The translations under genes and the position numbers were made by a program. A stretch of DNA of 64,000 bases, taken from the NCBI RefSeq assembly GCF_027744825.2, contig NC_071340.1, positions 7,641,501-7,705,500 of the forward strand, given 5' to 3'. Position 1 is the stretch's first letter. Each line of letters begins with the position of its first letter. The notes beneath the pieces were generated by a model, which worked only from the letters and a program-made list of their open reading frames with translations, was not told the DNA's origin and ran no database searches. Of this stretch, positions 23,834 through 35,923 are shown piece by piece. Source of the stretch: Synchiropus splendidus. Taxonomy: Eukaryota; Chordata; Actinopteri; Syngnathiformes; Callionymidae.

Positions 23834-26800
23834 ATGAGCGGGAGAGTCGGAGACCTCAGTCCCAAACAAGCTGAAGCTCTGGAGCTGGTGAGTTGGTTTC
23901 AAATGAAAATATTAATATTGCCCATTTTCATTTTAGAATTTGTTTTATACCAAGTACGAACGCCAAGATTTTACAGTTTTTAGTTGAAATTAAAAAAAAT
24001 GAATGAATGAATGAGAAGTAAATGGCGTGTTTGTGTGAATGAATAACAAGATAAGGATGTTAAAATATTATAAGAGACCAAACTGAAATAATATTCAGGT
24101 AAAAATGTGTAATGAAAATGTTGTGTCTAAATATATTTGCAACTTCCCCATATGAGCTCAGACTCTAAAGGCTTCTTATTGGTCCTAAATTTGATGTATA
24201 GCCCCTCATATTTGCATGCATTTTTGCATTTTGGCAGCCATACTGTTTAAAATATTGCCAACACCTGACTCCTATCCAAATTGTGCCGGGCCATCAGATG
24301 TTCAGTGGCTTCCTGTCCAGCCACTGGACAGTACCACGTTGGCTTCACACACAAAACAACCTGGGACTCTCTTAATTTTCACATTTTGTCTTATCAGTTG
24401 AATTAATAGTCCTGCTACTTCGGTATTTTCAAAAACTATAATTATATATGATTATATATTATATATATATAATGTATATATATTTACTGTAAATTCGAAA
24501 TTAAAGAGTTAAAAACAGGGAGAAAATGTGGAAAATCTGCGGTGTCAAATTTCCCCTTCAGGGTCTTCACCATGTCTAAGGAATAGTTTGCTCTGGTTGG
24601 TCATATGTCCCCGCTTTTTCTCTGTTTGTAGTTTCGAGAGAAGATTCAAGACATTCTTCCTTTGCTTCCCTTGCAACATGACCACTTCCTGTTACGCTGG
24701 CTCAGAGGTGAGGCGCAAGAATCTGCTCTGGTCCTCTCGATTGTAACAAACATCTTTTCTCAAGTGTTGTCAACTTCAGCCCAAAGTGTTCCCCGGTGAA
24801 GTAACCACTGTTACGGTGGTTATCCATGGCATGTCATGCCCACTAGGCATGATGTTGTTGTTGATTTATCCCTGACCTTTTGGTTTCTAACACATAACAG
24901 ACCATCCACGTCGAATCCGAAGTTATACAACATGCAAGGTCATTTTTCAATGAAGCTTTTGCTGGCATACACGTATCTGATTTTGTTTTATTTGCAACTG
25001 CAGCTGCTCTCAGTAGTTAGAAGTAGAGCATTCTATTGTTGTAATGTTTGGAGCAGCTTTGGTTTCTCTACAGAGACAAAGGCAGGTGAGGGGAAAAAAG
25101 GATTGGCCCATTCATTTTAGCAAATTTGAGATGTTTCTTGGTTGTGGGAAATTTCCACACCTATTAGAAGCTTTATGTGGCCTCTTTAGATGTGTCCATC
25201 ACAAGCTCACTTCAGTTGCCTGTACGACAAAGAGCTTGTAAGAACACATTGTCCCATGTACGTACAACAACTTCTCCAGTGACTCCAAGCAGAAACTTAA
25301 ATGTATCAGCTCACACTCAACACAATGAGCGATCATTTCAACCCTTAACAGGACAGACCACACGCCCGGGTGGCATTTCAAATCACAGCTGACCGAGCAG
25401 TTTAGTTTATAAAAAACAAAAAAAACAAAATAAATCAATGCAGTATACTCCACAATGCTAATCTGTCTGCGACCCAACTATTTGTTATATACTGTGTATA
25501 ATATGTGTTCATGTTCCCCTGTGGATTTCAGTGCATGACTGTTCTAGTCTGACAACATTGTTGATTCTGTTATTTAATGTGAAACTGCTCAAATTCAAGC
25601 AAAGAAATCAGGTTTCAGCATCAAGCACAAAACTAATCTCTTTGTTGAAGGTGATCAGCTGCAGTGACATTTTTTGAGCAAGAAGCAGAAGCCGCTGTGG
25701 TTTATTACGTGAGCGGACCTTTTGCAACAACAACCCAAACTCCAACTGTTTTTAAAGAACCGAGAGCTGTTGAATGAGTTATCAGTTAGAGGAGCATGAG
25801 TTCTCCTAAGTCTTCCCCTGCATCCTGTCTTGTACTCTGTGATTCAAAGGCGCCTTGTTCTAGTTGTGGCTGAGAAGTGCAGCACACTCTGTCACTAGCT
25901 AATCCGGAGATAATGGCATTAGAAGATGCACAACAGTCATCTGCCTGCAGACGCTGCTGGGCTGCTGCCACACTTAAAGGAGTGTGTCTGTAGATTGACC
26001 AGCACCAGTAACATGTGACTTTTCTCAATAAGTCCTTCACTGTTTAACACTTGTGTACTGCAATAGTTACATTCCAAACATGTCTGAACTTTCCTCCTCG
26101 TTCTTTGAGGTGAGCAGGCACCTAAAGGCTCACATTTTTAGATTTATTCAAGTATATAAAAGGTTTTCATTTGTGAGTAACAGATTTTAAAGATGGGCGT
26201 CCCAACTGAGGACCTTCAGAAGTGAGGCTTACACCAGGACCACAATGGTTTGTGTGCATCTGCTGCTACAGTGACAACATATCTCGCACTAGTTACAACA
26301 CTACTGCAACACTGACTGAAGCAGCAACACAAAACTGCAGCTGGAACCATAACGCCACACCTTTAATCTATGTTGCCCGATTTGTGTCGGACATACATCG
26401 AGGAACATGACTTGAATTGGTGTGTTCCTGTGTAGCAGGTGATAAGTGTAGCGAACCTCCCGCTGATAAAAATCAAGTGCAGCACTGACAACAGAGGCTG
26501 ATAGATTTCACTGTGGCCTGCACTGAGCCGTTCTAATTGACCTTTTAACATGTACAGTTAATACAAATAGAATCCACAACAGAGCAGAGGAAAATTCATT
26601 GAAGCCATTGAAGCTCAATGGCTGAAAGAAACGCCTATTTCTGGGAGCACCAGGATAAATAGTTGTGTCATGGATCTCACAGTTGAGGCTGCAACGTGAT
26701 GTGCATGAGTTTTTGACTAGTGAGAGATATCAAATATCACCGATCTTTATTGCACCTGCAGATAAAGTTGCTTCCCCTCAACCAACCCTCTGGACATTGA

Positions 26801-29800
26801 CCTGTTTTGTGATTGAATCTGTGAGCCTAAAGAGAACACAGTGACTGGTCATTGTAGATATGATGATCATCATCTTCCCCCAGACGTTGTTCATGCAGTG
26901 CACCGTTGAACGAATGAAAATGTTGTCACACTAATTAGATGTTGTATCTGAATCATCATTCAATATTGACTGTATGTTATTATGATTTTAATCTCTAATG
27001 ATGTGTAATTATTCGCTACTTCTTCGTTCCCTGGATTAATGGAAACATATTCCAAGTGTGGGAGCCACTTGTTGGTAACATTTTCAGTAATTCAGAGGTT
27101 TTTATGGATTAGCAGGGCAGTATTAGACAGTTTTCAGTCCGATTTCACAAATCCATTTGTCATTCTATACCACAATATAATCATATTATTCATATGGTAG
27201 AGAACTGACAATGTATGTAGTAAACGAACTGTTTAAACCTGGTTGAATCCCCAGGTGATTGTTTTTTGTCAAATGTAAATGTGACAGTCACATCAAACCA
27301 GCTAACATCCTCCGTGGTGAAGGTTGTTGGCGTGTGAGAATCAAGATGAAGCATTTGTTCACGTGATTCAGTTCTGCAGCAGGAGTGATAAAATGAGAGT
27401 CTCTGTTTTCACTCAGATGAGAAGGGGAGGAGTCCATTCATTTTCAGTTAGAAATGGAGATACGCCCAATTCTGCTCTGTGCTCTCTTCTGTGATGCTTT
27501 GTTAATCACCATCACAACAGGAACCAGAAGGTGAAATGATCTGCTTTATGTCACCACTGAGATGTCAGAGCGGGCTCATGGACTCCTGATCAACTTGGCT
27601 GCAGGAGCGAATCTGAATTTGCAACGTCATGGATGCATTATGACCCGGCGGTTGTGCTCCGGCTGTTGACCAGAGATAATCTCCATCAAACAAGACGCTG
27701 TTAGACCTAACACGGTGTGTTATTAAAGTCAGTACCCAGAGCAGCTCTCAGCTTCTGGAAGTGTCTTCCGCCAGGCTTTGCTTTGAGCCAGGCCTTTCGA
27801 ATTGATCGTCTGTCCTGTTTGCTGTGCTGGAAACATCTTCTAAAACTGAAATTTGTTTTAATAATTCCGGTTTATTAACACCCTCTTAATTTACACATTT
27901 GTTTCTTTCTGTGTAAACAAGCTTAAACAAAATGATGTAAGAACATACAATTCAAACCAGCTGCTTTATTCTGGTAGGAGGGGAAAATTAGGGGAAAGTA
28001 CACCTTACACTTTTCTGAGGAAACATGGCGCTTGCGTTGCCTGTGAGTTGAAAACAAGAGACATTTACATTTTTGTCTGAAAAGTGAATTTGCATTGGAA
28101 TCAGTGGGGCAGAGTAGTGGGTTTTCACAGTGAGCAAAGAAAACATGATCCTGACTTCACTTTGCAGACTTCACCCTTTCATAGAGATAAAACAGAGACT
28201 TAAGTCTGGGCAAAAAAAAAAAGAAAAACTATCAGAGTTATGGCACATTTGTGAATCCAGGAGTGTGGCTACATTGAGGCTGTGAATGGGGTGTCCAAGT
28301 GCAAATATGGATATTAGTGGTGAAATTCTGGAGTTTTTTCATCCTCCCATTCATTTCCAGTGGGAAACTTTAGGGACAAAACCTAGAATATATTAGGAAT
28401 TATGAGTCATCAAGGCAAGCAATTGCTCAACAATGCCAGTCTACATTTTGAATGGGTTTAATATGATGAAAAGATAAAACTCATAAAGAGACTTGTCCCT
28501 TGCGGTAGCCATCTTGTCACTGTATGTTTCTCTCTGTGAAGGAAACAGTGGCAGGTGAAAGGTGCTCCAGAAGCAAGACGAGTAAATACTTTTTGCTGAA
28601 ATTTTCTGCAACAAATGAATCGATAAACTCCATGTAGTACTCCAGTACTGAAACTTAGGGGAAGAGCATACAACTGGGCTTGTCCCACGTGGAACGGTGA
28701 AAGGACCATATTAAACCTGCTGAGATGCGAAGAGTGTATTCATTGTTCCTACTTTTTTTGCAGCGAGAAACTTCAACGTGCAGAAGTCTGAGGCCATGCT
28801 GCGAAAGGTACGAGCAAAACTGGAGATTATAATGACTGGCTCTTTTTTTGTATTTTAGATTTAAATTTTTGGCATCATGTCTGACTTACACGTGATGATG
28901 AGACACCTGGTGGTGGTAAATGACGGCTCACTTTTTGAATTGGGGTTGAATTTCTATCTAATATCTGAAAGCAGAGGTGGTGAAATTGGCAGCTACTGTA
29001 AACCAGACATGCAAATGTGAGTGTGTTCACAGCAGCATGTCACTGATCCCTCCTCTGCTGACCAGCAGATTGGAATCTTCCGTAAGCCCCTTAAACCACC
29101 TCATTGTTGTCACTCGGCTCTTCATCTTATCACAGAAAGAGTGGTGCATGATTTAGAGTGTTGGAGTTGGAGGAGTCAAAACGTTTGTTTCGTTCTCCGC
29201 AGCATGTGGAGTTCAGGAAACACATGAAAGTGGACAGCATCATCACAGACTGGCGCCCCCCAGAGGTGACCAAGGCCACGAGGTCACTCACTTCCCTGTG
29301 ATGTGGGGTTTTTTAAAAATCCATGTGTCTAAAATGCTTCCCCAGGTCATTGAGAAGTACCTGTCGGGAGGGATGTGTGGCTATGATCGCGAAGGAAGCC
29401 CCATCTGGTACGACGTCATCGGCCCAGTGGACCCCAAAGGCCTCTTCCTGTCTGCATCCAAGCAAGACTTTATCAAGTCCAAAATCAGAGACTGTGAGAT
29501 GCTGCAGAAGGAATGTACCTTGCAGTCACAGAGGGTAAGAGACAAGTTGTAGGCTAAGAAGCAGCCCTCCATCTTTCAGTACTAATATCCTGTTCAAATA
29601 AAGCGTTCAGAATTTTGATTTAAAATAAAAAAACTGCTTTATTGTCCAGAACCAAAATGAGATTGAAATAGAAGCACGGCAAAGAGCATTACTGGATATA
29701 TGGTTTGTTATCATGTTCATATCAGTTATGTAATAAGTTTCCATTGCTACATTATTGTGTAACAGGTGCTTGTTAAAGTCCGGGCAAAGTGTCATAAGAT

Positions 29801-32800
29801 GAAGATAAAAAGGCGTTAGGAACGCAAAGTTAGGGTCCTCACTGAAGGTCAGAGGTCAAATCATATTACATTATTACAGCATGACATCACGCTCAAGTGC
29901 CGATGAGAGTGCCATGAGCAGTTCTCGATTTTAAGTAGTGGAAATCTGGAGGGACGTGCGCAGAGAGACCCCCAGAGGTGCTGAAGCAGTGGTGCTCTTA
30001 AATGTGAAGTCACTCATCTATTTTTGCTTTGTTTATTGTTTGGTTATTAGAAAGCACAAAGTGACCTTCTCATTATGTTAAGAACTTTTGTGAATCCAAA
30101 CAAACCGAAACAACAATTTAAAAACAAAAAAATATATACAGAATTTTAGCAACAGGTGCCCTATTTTTCTCTTTTGAGCACCTGCCCCCCCACAATATCT
30201 GCGTGGTTGAAACAGGACGGCAGGCGTTTTTCCTCACCACAGGAGGACAGTGTTTCTCTCAGTTCAATAACTTGTGCGATACATTACTCTGCTTGTGTTG
30301 CAGCTCGGCAAACACGTGGAGGCCATCACTATGATCTACGATGTCGAAGGGCTAGGTCTCAAACACTTGTGGAAGCCCGCCATTGAGACCTACGGAGAGG
30401 TGAGGACGCTCAGCGACGCGTCCCATCTCTGTCTGCTCTGACTCAAGGATGCTTGTTCACCAGATCCTGCAGATGTTTGAAGACAACTACCCAGAAGGCC
30501 TGAAGAGGCTGTTTGTCATTAAAGGTAACGGAGGAGAGAGCGTGTCACTCTCAGAGAGACTCTGAGGGGTCTGCTCTGGTGTCACCATAGTTGGATCTGT
30601 AACTTCACTATGCTGGTTCATGTTCGCCCACGTCAGCGCCAAAGCTCTTCCCTGTGGCCTACAACCTCATCAAACACTTCCTGAGTGAGAACACGCGGCA
30701 GAAGATCTGCATCCTCGGAGGTGACTGATGTTCTTCTGGTTTGACAGGGCAGAGAGATGAACTGGTATTTGTCACACTGTTGTTGACAGGAAACTGGCAG
30801 GAGGTTCTGCTCAAGTACATCGATGAAGAAGAGCTGCCGGCCATTTACGGGGGGAAACTGACCGACCCAGATGGAGACCCACGCTGTCGGACCAGGGTGA
30901 GTTCTGGGCTCTGGTCCTGAGGTCGGACGGTGTGCTGGAACAGACTTCATTTTCTCAACCTGCCTCCCATTATTCTTAATTTCCCTCCTTTCCTCTTCTT
31001 CCTCATTTTCCTCCTGTCGCACCTACCTTCTCCTTTACGTTAATTACTTCATCTGTCCTTTTATTCATTTGTTTTCAGTTCTCATCTTAAAGTTTTCTTT
31101 TCTCTCCTTTATTTTTTCATTCTATTCATTGATAGACTTTCTTTCCTTTGATTTATGACCTCATTCATTCATTCCTATTTTTCAGTTTCAGTTCAGATTT
31201 CACTTCATTTTCCTCTTACTTTTATTCTTGTTTCCTTTACCCCGCTTTTTCTACCCACCATTCTTTCTTCCTGTCTCATGTTTTATGCCTTCCTTCAATC
31301 AGTTCTGTGCTCTTGGGTCGCCCTTCCTCGATTTTATTCTGTTAGTTTATTCTTCTAGAGTTTGTTCCCCTTGTTTTTCAAACCTAACTTTTTTAGTCAA
31401 TATTTTCTACTCTTCCCTTCTTTCTTCCTCCATTTTTTTTGTTTTTCCTACTTCATTTCTTCTTACTCTTCACTTCCTTCCTTGTACCTTCGTCTTTTAC
31501 GACTTATGTTCCATTATTTTCTTTCTCAAGTCATTCTTATTCTCTTTTTAACTCTCACTTTTTCCTCCCTTCTATTCTTTCATTTGGACTCTGCTCCTCA
31601 GTGCATTTCTTACCACATTCTTTTTTCTCATGTATCTTATTTGATTCCTTTCACTTCACACATCCTCCCCTTCTGTTCTATTTTTTTTTTCCACGATTTT
31701 CCTCCTGCTTCATATTCACCCGGTCCATCCATTCATCTTTTCTTTCTATGAGAGGTTGACTGATATATTGGCAATTTTATGGGTCCACATTGCTATCGGT
31801 CTCCATCATATTGGTCCCTGACAAGATTTGTCCAGTTGCGTCCAAATGCAAGTGAAATCATCTGCAACATATTTTTAAAATTTATTTCATGTTTTCATCA
31901 TTGATAGATTTATTTCTACTTTTATCCCTTAAAATGTTGGCTAGGTCAGTGACTACATTAAATGTTGTTTGGGTTATTGAACCGTTTTTGCCAGTAAGTC
32001 AGTCAGTAGTTTTCTGTTCAAATTAAGCTATAAAACCATTCTGTATAACAATGCATGTTGTGTATTTTTCCAAATTAATATATCAACAATATTATTTTTT
32101 TAATACCATAGCCATATCTGATATCAAAATATCGACCTAATATCGGTTATCGGCTTTCCTAAGCCGCTAGATATCGGCCCTAAAAAAAGCATATCAGTCG
32201 ACCCCCTACTCTCTGTGCCTCTTCTCATCCCTTTGCCTTTTTCTTTTCCTTTCCTGAACCACCTCCCAGGGTTAGGCTTACTTCCATCATCTAATGAACA
32301 GTTTCAGGATCCACACACACAGGAGTCTGGTTACAGCCACCTCTGATCTGAGCTCAACTGAGTGCTGCAGTAGACAGATTTGCTTGCTTCTGATCACAAC
32401 TCTGTGCTTGCTCAGCCTTCATTGTTTTTATTTGTGCTCTGATGCCGGAGCATCAGGGTGGACGCCGTTAGAAGCTAGTTTAACTCGAACCACTGCAGCT
32501 AGTGACACATGAATTGCACATCTATCAGCTTCCAGTAGACAACTGTAGCGCAGCAGGTTGAGTCAGAGCACTCTGACCTACGGCTTGTGCTTAGTTCAGG
32601 AGCCTGACTGATTCTGAATCTCGATCGATCTGTTATAACAGGTGGCGCTATAGCAAATGTGGCATGCTCAATAGAGAGAGTAAAGAGCAGTTTTGAGTGA
32701 TGACATTCAGAAGAGTTCAAGCTCTGAATTTGGCGCAGTAGGGAGTCGGTACTTATCAGTCAGGCTCTGGTGGCTCCACGCTAGTAGACCACAGCAGAGA

Positions 32801-34143
32801 CCGTGACCTGAGTAATGATGGGACTTCTTGGTTCTGGTCTCCATAGATAAATAATTGGGCCCAGGACAAATGCTGAGGATTCACCCCAGATCGGACGTCT
32901 GCAGCTGTCTTTTTTTTTTTAATCAATTGTTTGTCAATAAAACTTGATGCGTTGGTTCGTGGTCGCCTGGTATGGTTGTTCTTTTTTTACTCTCTGGCAG
33001 TTTCAGCTCTGCGTCTCCAAACTGGCTCAGTGATATCTCCAGAGAAGGTGATGCTCTGATGATGTTATGCTAGTGGTTTGAGAGGATTGTTTTTTTAGCT
33101 GTTTTTTTAAAAGGTACAGATGAGCTGTTTACGGTTCAGTAAGTGATTCTTCTTGTCTCCTCTTCACCACATTTACACCGGCTCTCAGCTCCTCGGCCTG
33201 TAACCACACTGTGCTGTGTCTCCAGATCAACCACGTGGGTCCGGTCCCACCGTCCTACTACGTACGGGACCATGTGAAAGTGGATTACGACCAGTGTTTA
33301 ACAGTCAGCCGAGGCTCCACACAACAGCTGGACTATGAGATTCTGTTCCCTGGCTGTGTCCTCAGGTGAGGCGTCAGTCTTTCTTCCAGCTTACGTTTTC
33401 TTTTTTCCTTTCTTTCGTTCAACGTATTCTTTTCATACGCTATGTGTTTTTCCGTCTTTTTTCTATTTATCTTTGATATCTACTTTCGTCATGTCGTCAG
33501 AGATTTCATACAAACTGAAGAATAACCCTCTAATACTGTGATATCCAATTGAATATTATGATAATTCATTTATTAATTTATATTGAAATTGAAAAAAGGA
33601 CAAGGTAATTTAAAAAAGGGAAAAAACAGATGTGGCACTGTAAAAAAAAAGATCAAAACCATTTTCCTTGTATTCTAAAAATGAATGATCAAAAACAAGC
33701 TTGATAAAAGTGGAGTGATCTCACCTGCAGGTGGCAGTTCAGCAGTGAAGGTGCCGACATCGGGTTTGGGATTTTCCTAAAGGCCAAGAAGGGCGAGTGG
33801 AAAAAAGCAGCTCAGATGGATGAGGTTCTGCCAAGTCAGCGCTACAACGCCCACCTGGTTCCTGAAGATGGATCTCTGACCTGTGAACGCCCGGGAGTCT
33901 GTGAGTGATCTTCCTCAGTCAGTACAGTCGCACTGGTGGTTCTCATCCGCTCCGCTCTCTTCCCCCTCCTCAGACGTGCTACGGTTCGACAACACCTACA
34001 GCATTTTCCAGGCCAAACGCATCAGCTTCAGCGTGGAGATTCTGCTGCCTGACCAGATGCAGGTCAACAAGGCGACCGGGGTTAACAAGCAGACGGAATG
34101 TGAAAGCAAATCAGTGGCAGACATAGCAGCTCGGGCTGAGTGA
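23834..34143 (+). CDS. sec14l2: SEC14-like lipid-binding protein (SEC14L2/SEC14L3 type)
   Basis: Twelve exons (23834-23887, 24632-24707, 28764-28807, 29203-29265, 29346-29534, 30304-30399, 30464-30524, 30637-30720, 30790-30896, 33226-33365, 33731-33900, 33974-34143) give 417 residues; human SEC14L2 is about 403. The start [10 protein letters not shown] is diagnostic of the group. A CRAL-TRIO N-terminal helix segment ([20 protein letters not shown]) precedes the CRAL-TRIO lipid pocket (residues about 79-255), with motifs [24 protein letters not shown] and [20 protein letters not shown]-terminal GOLD domain (about 275-390) includes [13 protein letters not shown] and [12 protein letters not shown]. 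Mammalian SEC14L2 (supernatant protein factor) binds tocopherols and stimulates squalene epoxidation. Fish also have a sec14l3 that is hard to separate by eye, so the symbol is tentative while the family is secure. Confidence 0.93.
24708..28763 (+). other. Large SEC14-like intron, no gene recognised
   Basis: This 4.06-kb intron holds only scattered short open frames on both strands, none with coding character. No clear terminal repeats or retroelement domains were noticed. An intron this long near the 5' end is a plausible site for enhancers. Confidence 0.5.
30950..31745 (+). repeat. Extended polypyrimidine region in SEC14-like intron
   Basis: About 800 bp of the plus strand is composed mainly of C and T in irregular TTC/TCC/TTTC runs, with few purines. 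It is not a simple tandem array. Overlapping open frames here encode only Phe/Ser/Leu-rich low-complexity peptides and are artefacts of composition. Confidence 0.75.
31752..32215. mobile_element. Non-autonomous DNA transposon (MITE-like)
   Basis: Terminal inverted repeats are visible: GAGGTTGACTGATAT at the left end and ATATCAGTCGACCCC at the right end, which pair with one mismatch plus end variation. The interior is AT-rich, with several ATATCGG-type motifs near the right end and no transposase. Its GGTCGACYGATAT-type end resembles abundant fish miniature elements, but I cannot name the superfamily. Confidence 0.65.
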
Positions 34144-35225
34144 TGCACCAGAACAAAAGAATTTGGGAAAATGAAGTGCTGCCTTTCAGAGGGACCAGAA
34201 CCAGGTCAAGATGCTGAAGGAGATTGAACCTATATGTCTGCCGTCTCTTGAGAGACAAACATTTTGAGTGTAAATTAAGTCAATGATTCCTTGAACACGA
34301 ACGCAGAACACGAGACTATGAGTAACTGGAGTAGAAATCTATAAATATTTAACTTTGTTTTTTCAGCCAAAGTATTTCAGGGAAAAAACAGGTTTATTTT
34401 AGAGAAACACAATCATTGTTTTTCAGATTTTATGTTTTTTTTGTGCTTGTCTATCTATATATCTATATATATTTATAAAGATGAATGCCATTTCATTTTT
34501 AACACTGTATGACCAACCCCTAATAATTAAGCCAGCTGGTGGTGTTTGACTTCAATGTTGAAAAAAGGTGACTGTGTAAATGGTTTCATTAATGTTGTCG
34601 CATGTCAGCATTTCATCAAATTCTATTTCCAGCTGCTTCACTTGAAACAACAACCTAACATTTTATTTGTTAAAATTGTCATGAAGATGCGGTTGGATGT
34701 TTACGCCTTAGAAATGTCGCTCCACATTGCACAGCATTCTTGTGACCATCAGGTCAAGACCAAAGAATGAAGAGAGTGAATACGAGTGTCGTGATGTTCA
34801 GACTCCTTTCACCTTCCAGGACCACTGAGATTTACTTGAATATTCGCTCAGAACTTGCAGAGCTTGAGCCGTCACGTGTTGTTTTACATGAGAAGCGTTG
34901 CTATCAAGTGGCCTTGTAAGTGTCCTCCCCATCTCACTTGGATGATGATGATGCTCTATTATCACTCTGTGTATGTAACATATGTGCCATTTAACTTGAA
35001 TCTGTTGCACTGAAAGTTTAGTATTTATTTCTCTATGATGAAAATAGAAGGATTTAAAAGGTTTTTCCGTTGATTTATGATAAAAAACGGTGTCTGTCGT
35101 TAAAACAACTGTCTCAACTTGTTATTTACTAAATGCCTCGCATATATATGCAAACCTACCGTCGGCTGGTCCCTTGAATAAGAGTTTTATGACCTCAACT
35201 GGTAATAAACTTCAAATATGGCTGA
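34144..35225 (+). other. SEC14-like 3'UTR and poly(A) signal
   Basis: Non-coding sequence after the TGA runs to an AATAAA at 35204-35209. A short TATC/TATA microsatellite occurs near 34450-34475. No other gene was seen. Confidence 0.55.
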
Positions 35226-35299
35226 GTTAACTTGTGTCCACTCTTTTTTGTCAAAATATTTTTAAAAATCCGACTTTTTTTATGAGATAAGACGAGGAG

Positions 35300-35923
35300 T
35301 CTCCTGAAATGTTTTGATAAACTCCCGCCGCAAGATGGCGCTAAACTGCGAACAGATCAATTGAGACACGGAAGTAATTCAGGAGATGAAGAAAACTTCA
35401 CTTCCACCCAACCTTTCAAACTAATAGACAAGGAAAAGCCACCAAAATTTTGTTTTAGATTTAAAATTATATACACTGTATTTAAACCTTTAAAGCGGGA
35501 ACATAACGTACTATATCTTACCCTACTACACCAATCACGTGCCATCACGTATTTGTGAATATGGTGTTTCGTGTACATATTCACTTCCAATGAATGATCA
35601 ATAAAATCAGTCTTAGCGTAAAAAAAGCAATACTGAATTATTCTAAAGAGTGGTTTAAACCTTTCACGCAAACATGATGATAATAGTATTAGCATTGTCA
35701 TTTTATTACCGAGATACGCGGATTTTAGGAAACTTATTTTGAAGTCAAAACCGGATGCAACACCGCCAGCAACCACTAGCTTGATATATGACGCTGCCCT
35801 TGACTGACCCACGTGAGATGCTCCAGTCTCATAATCTCGGTGATATTTGGGGAACTTTTTATTGAAAGTCTGTCGTTGCGTCAAGAAACTATTGTGGCCT
35901 TGTGTATAGTAGCGCATGCTAAC
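35300..35923 (+). promoter_or_regulatory. grsf1: Probable grsf1 promoter with YY1-like site
   Basis: CAAGATGGCGC at 35331-35341 matches the YY1 core found in many nuclear-encoded mitochondrial and ribosomal gene promoters. A minus-strand open frame of 186 codons spans 35357-35917 but lacks family resemblance. The exact transcription start is not defined. Confidence 0.4.

Noticed and set aside
30790..30896. Apparent one-base loss in the SEC14-like exon encoding the ELPAIYGG segment
   Set aside because: Recounting the bases with the acceptor at 30789 restored a 107-bp exon in frame; the break was a counting error.
31148..31759. Overlapping plus-strand frames rich in Phe, Ser and Leu
   Set aside because: They arise from polypyrimidine composition, with no domain, no splice support and no coding pattern.
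35357..35917. 186-codon minus-strand open frame upstream of grsf1
   Set aside because: AT-rich, no recognised motif, and it covers the probable grsf1 promoter; treated as chance.
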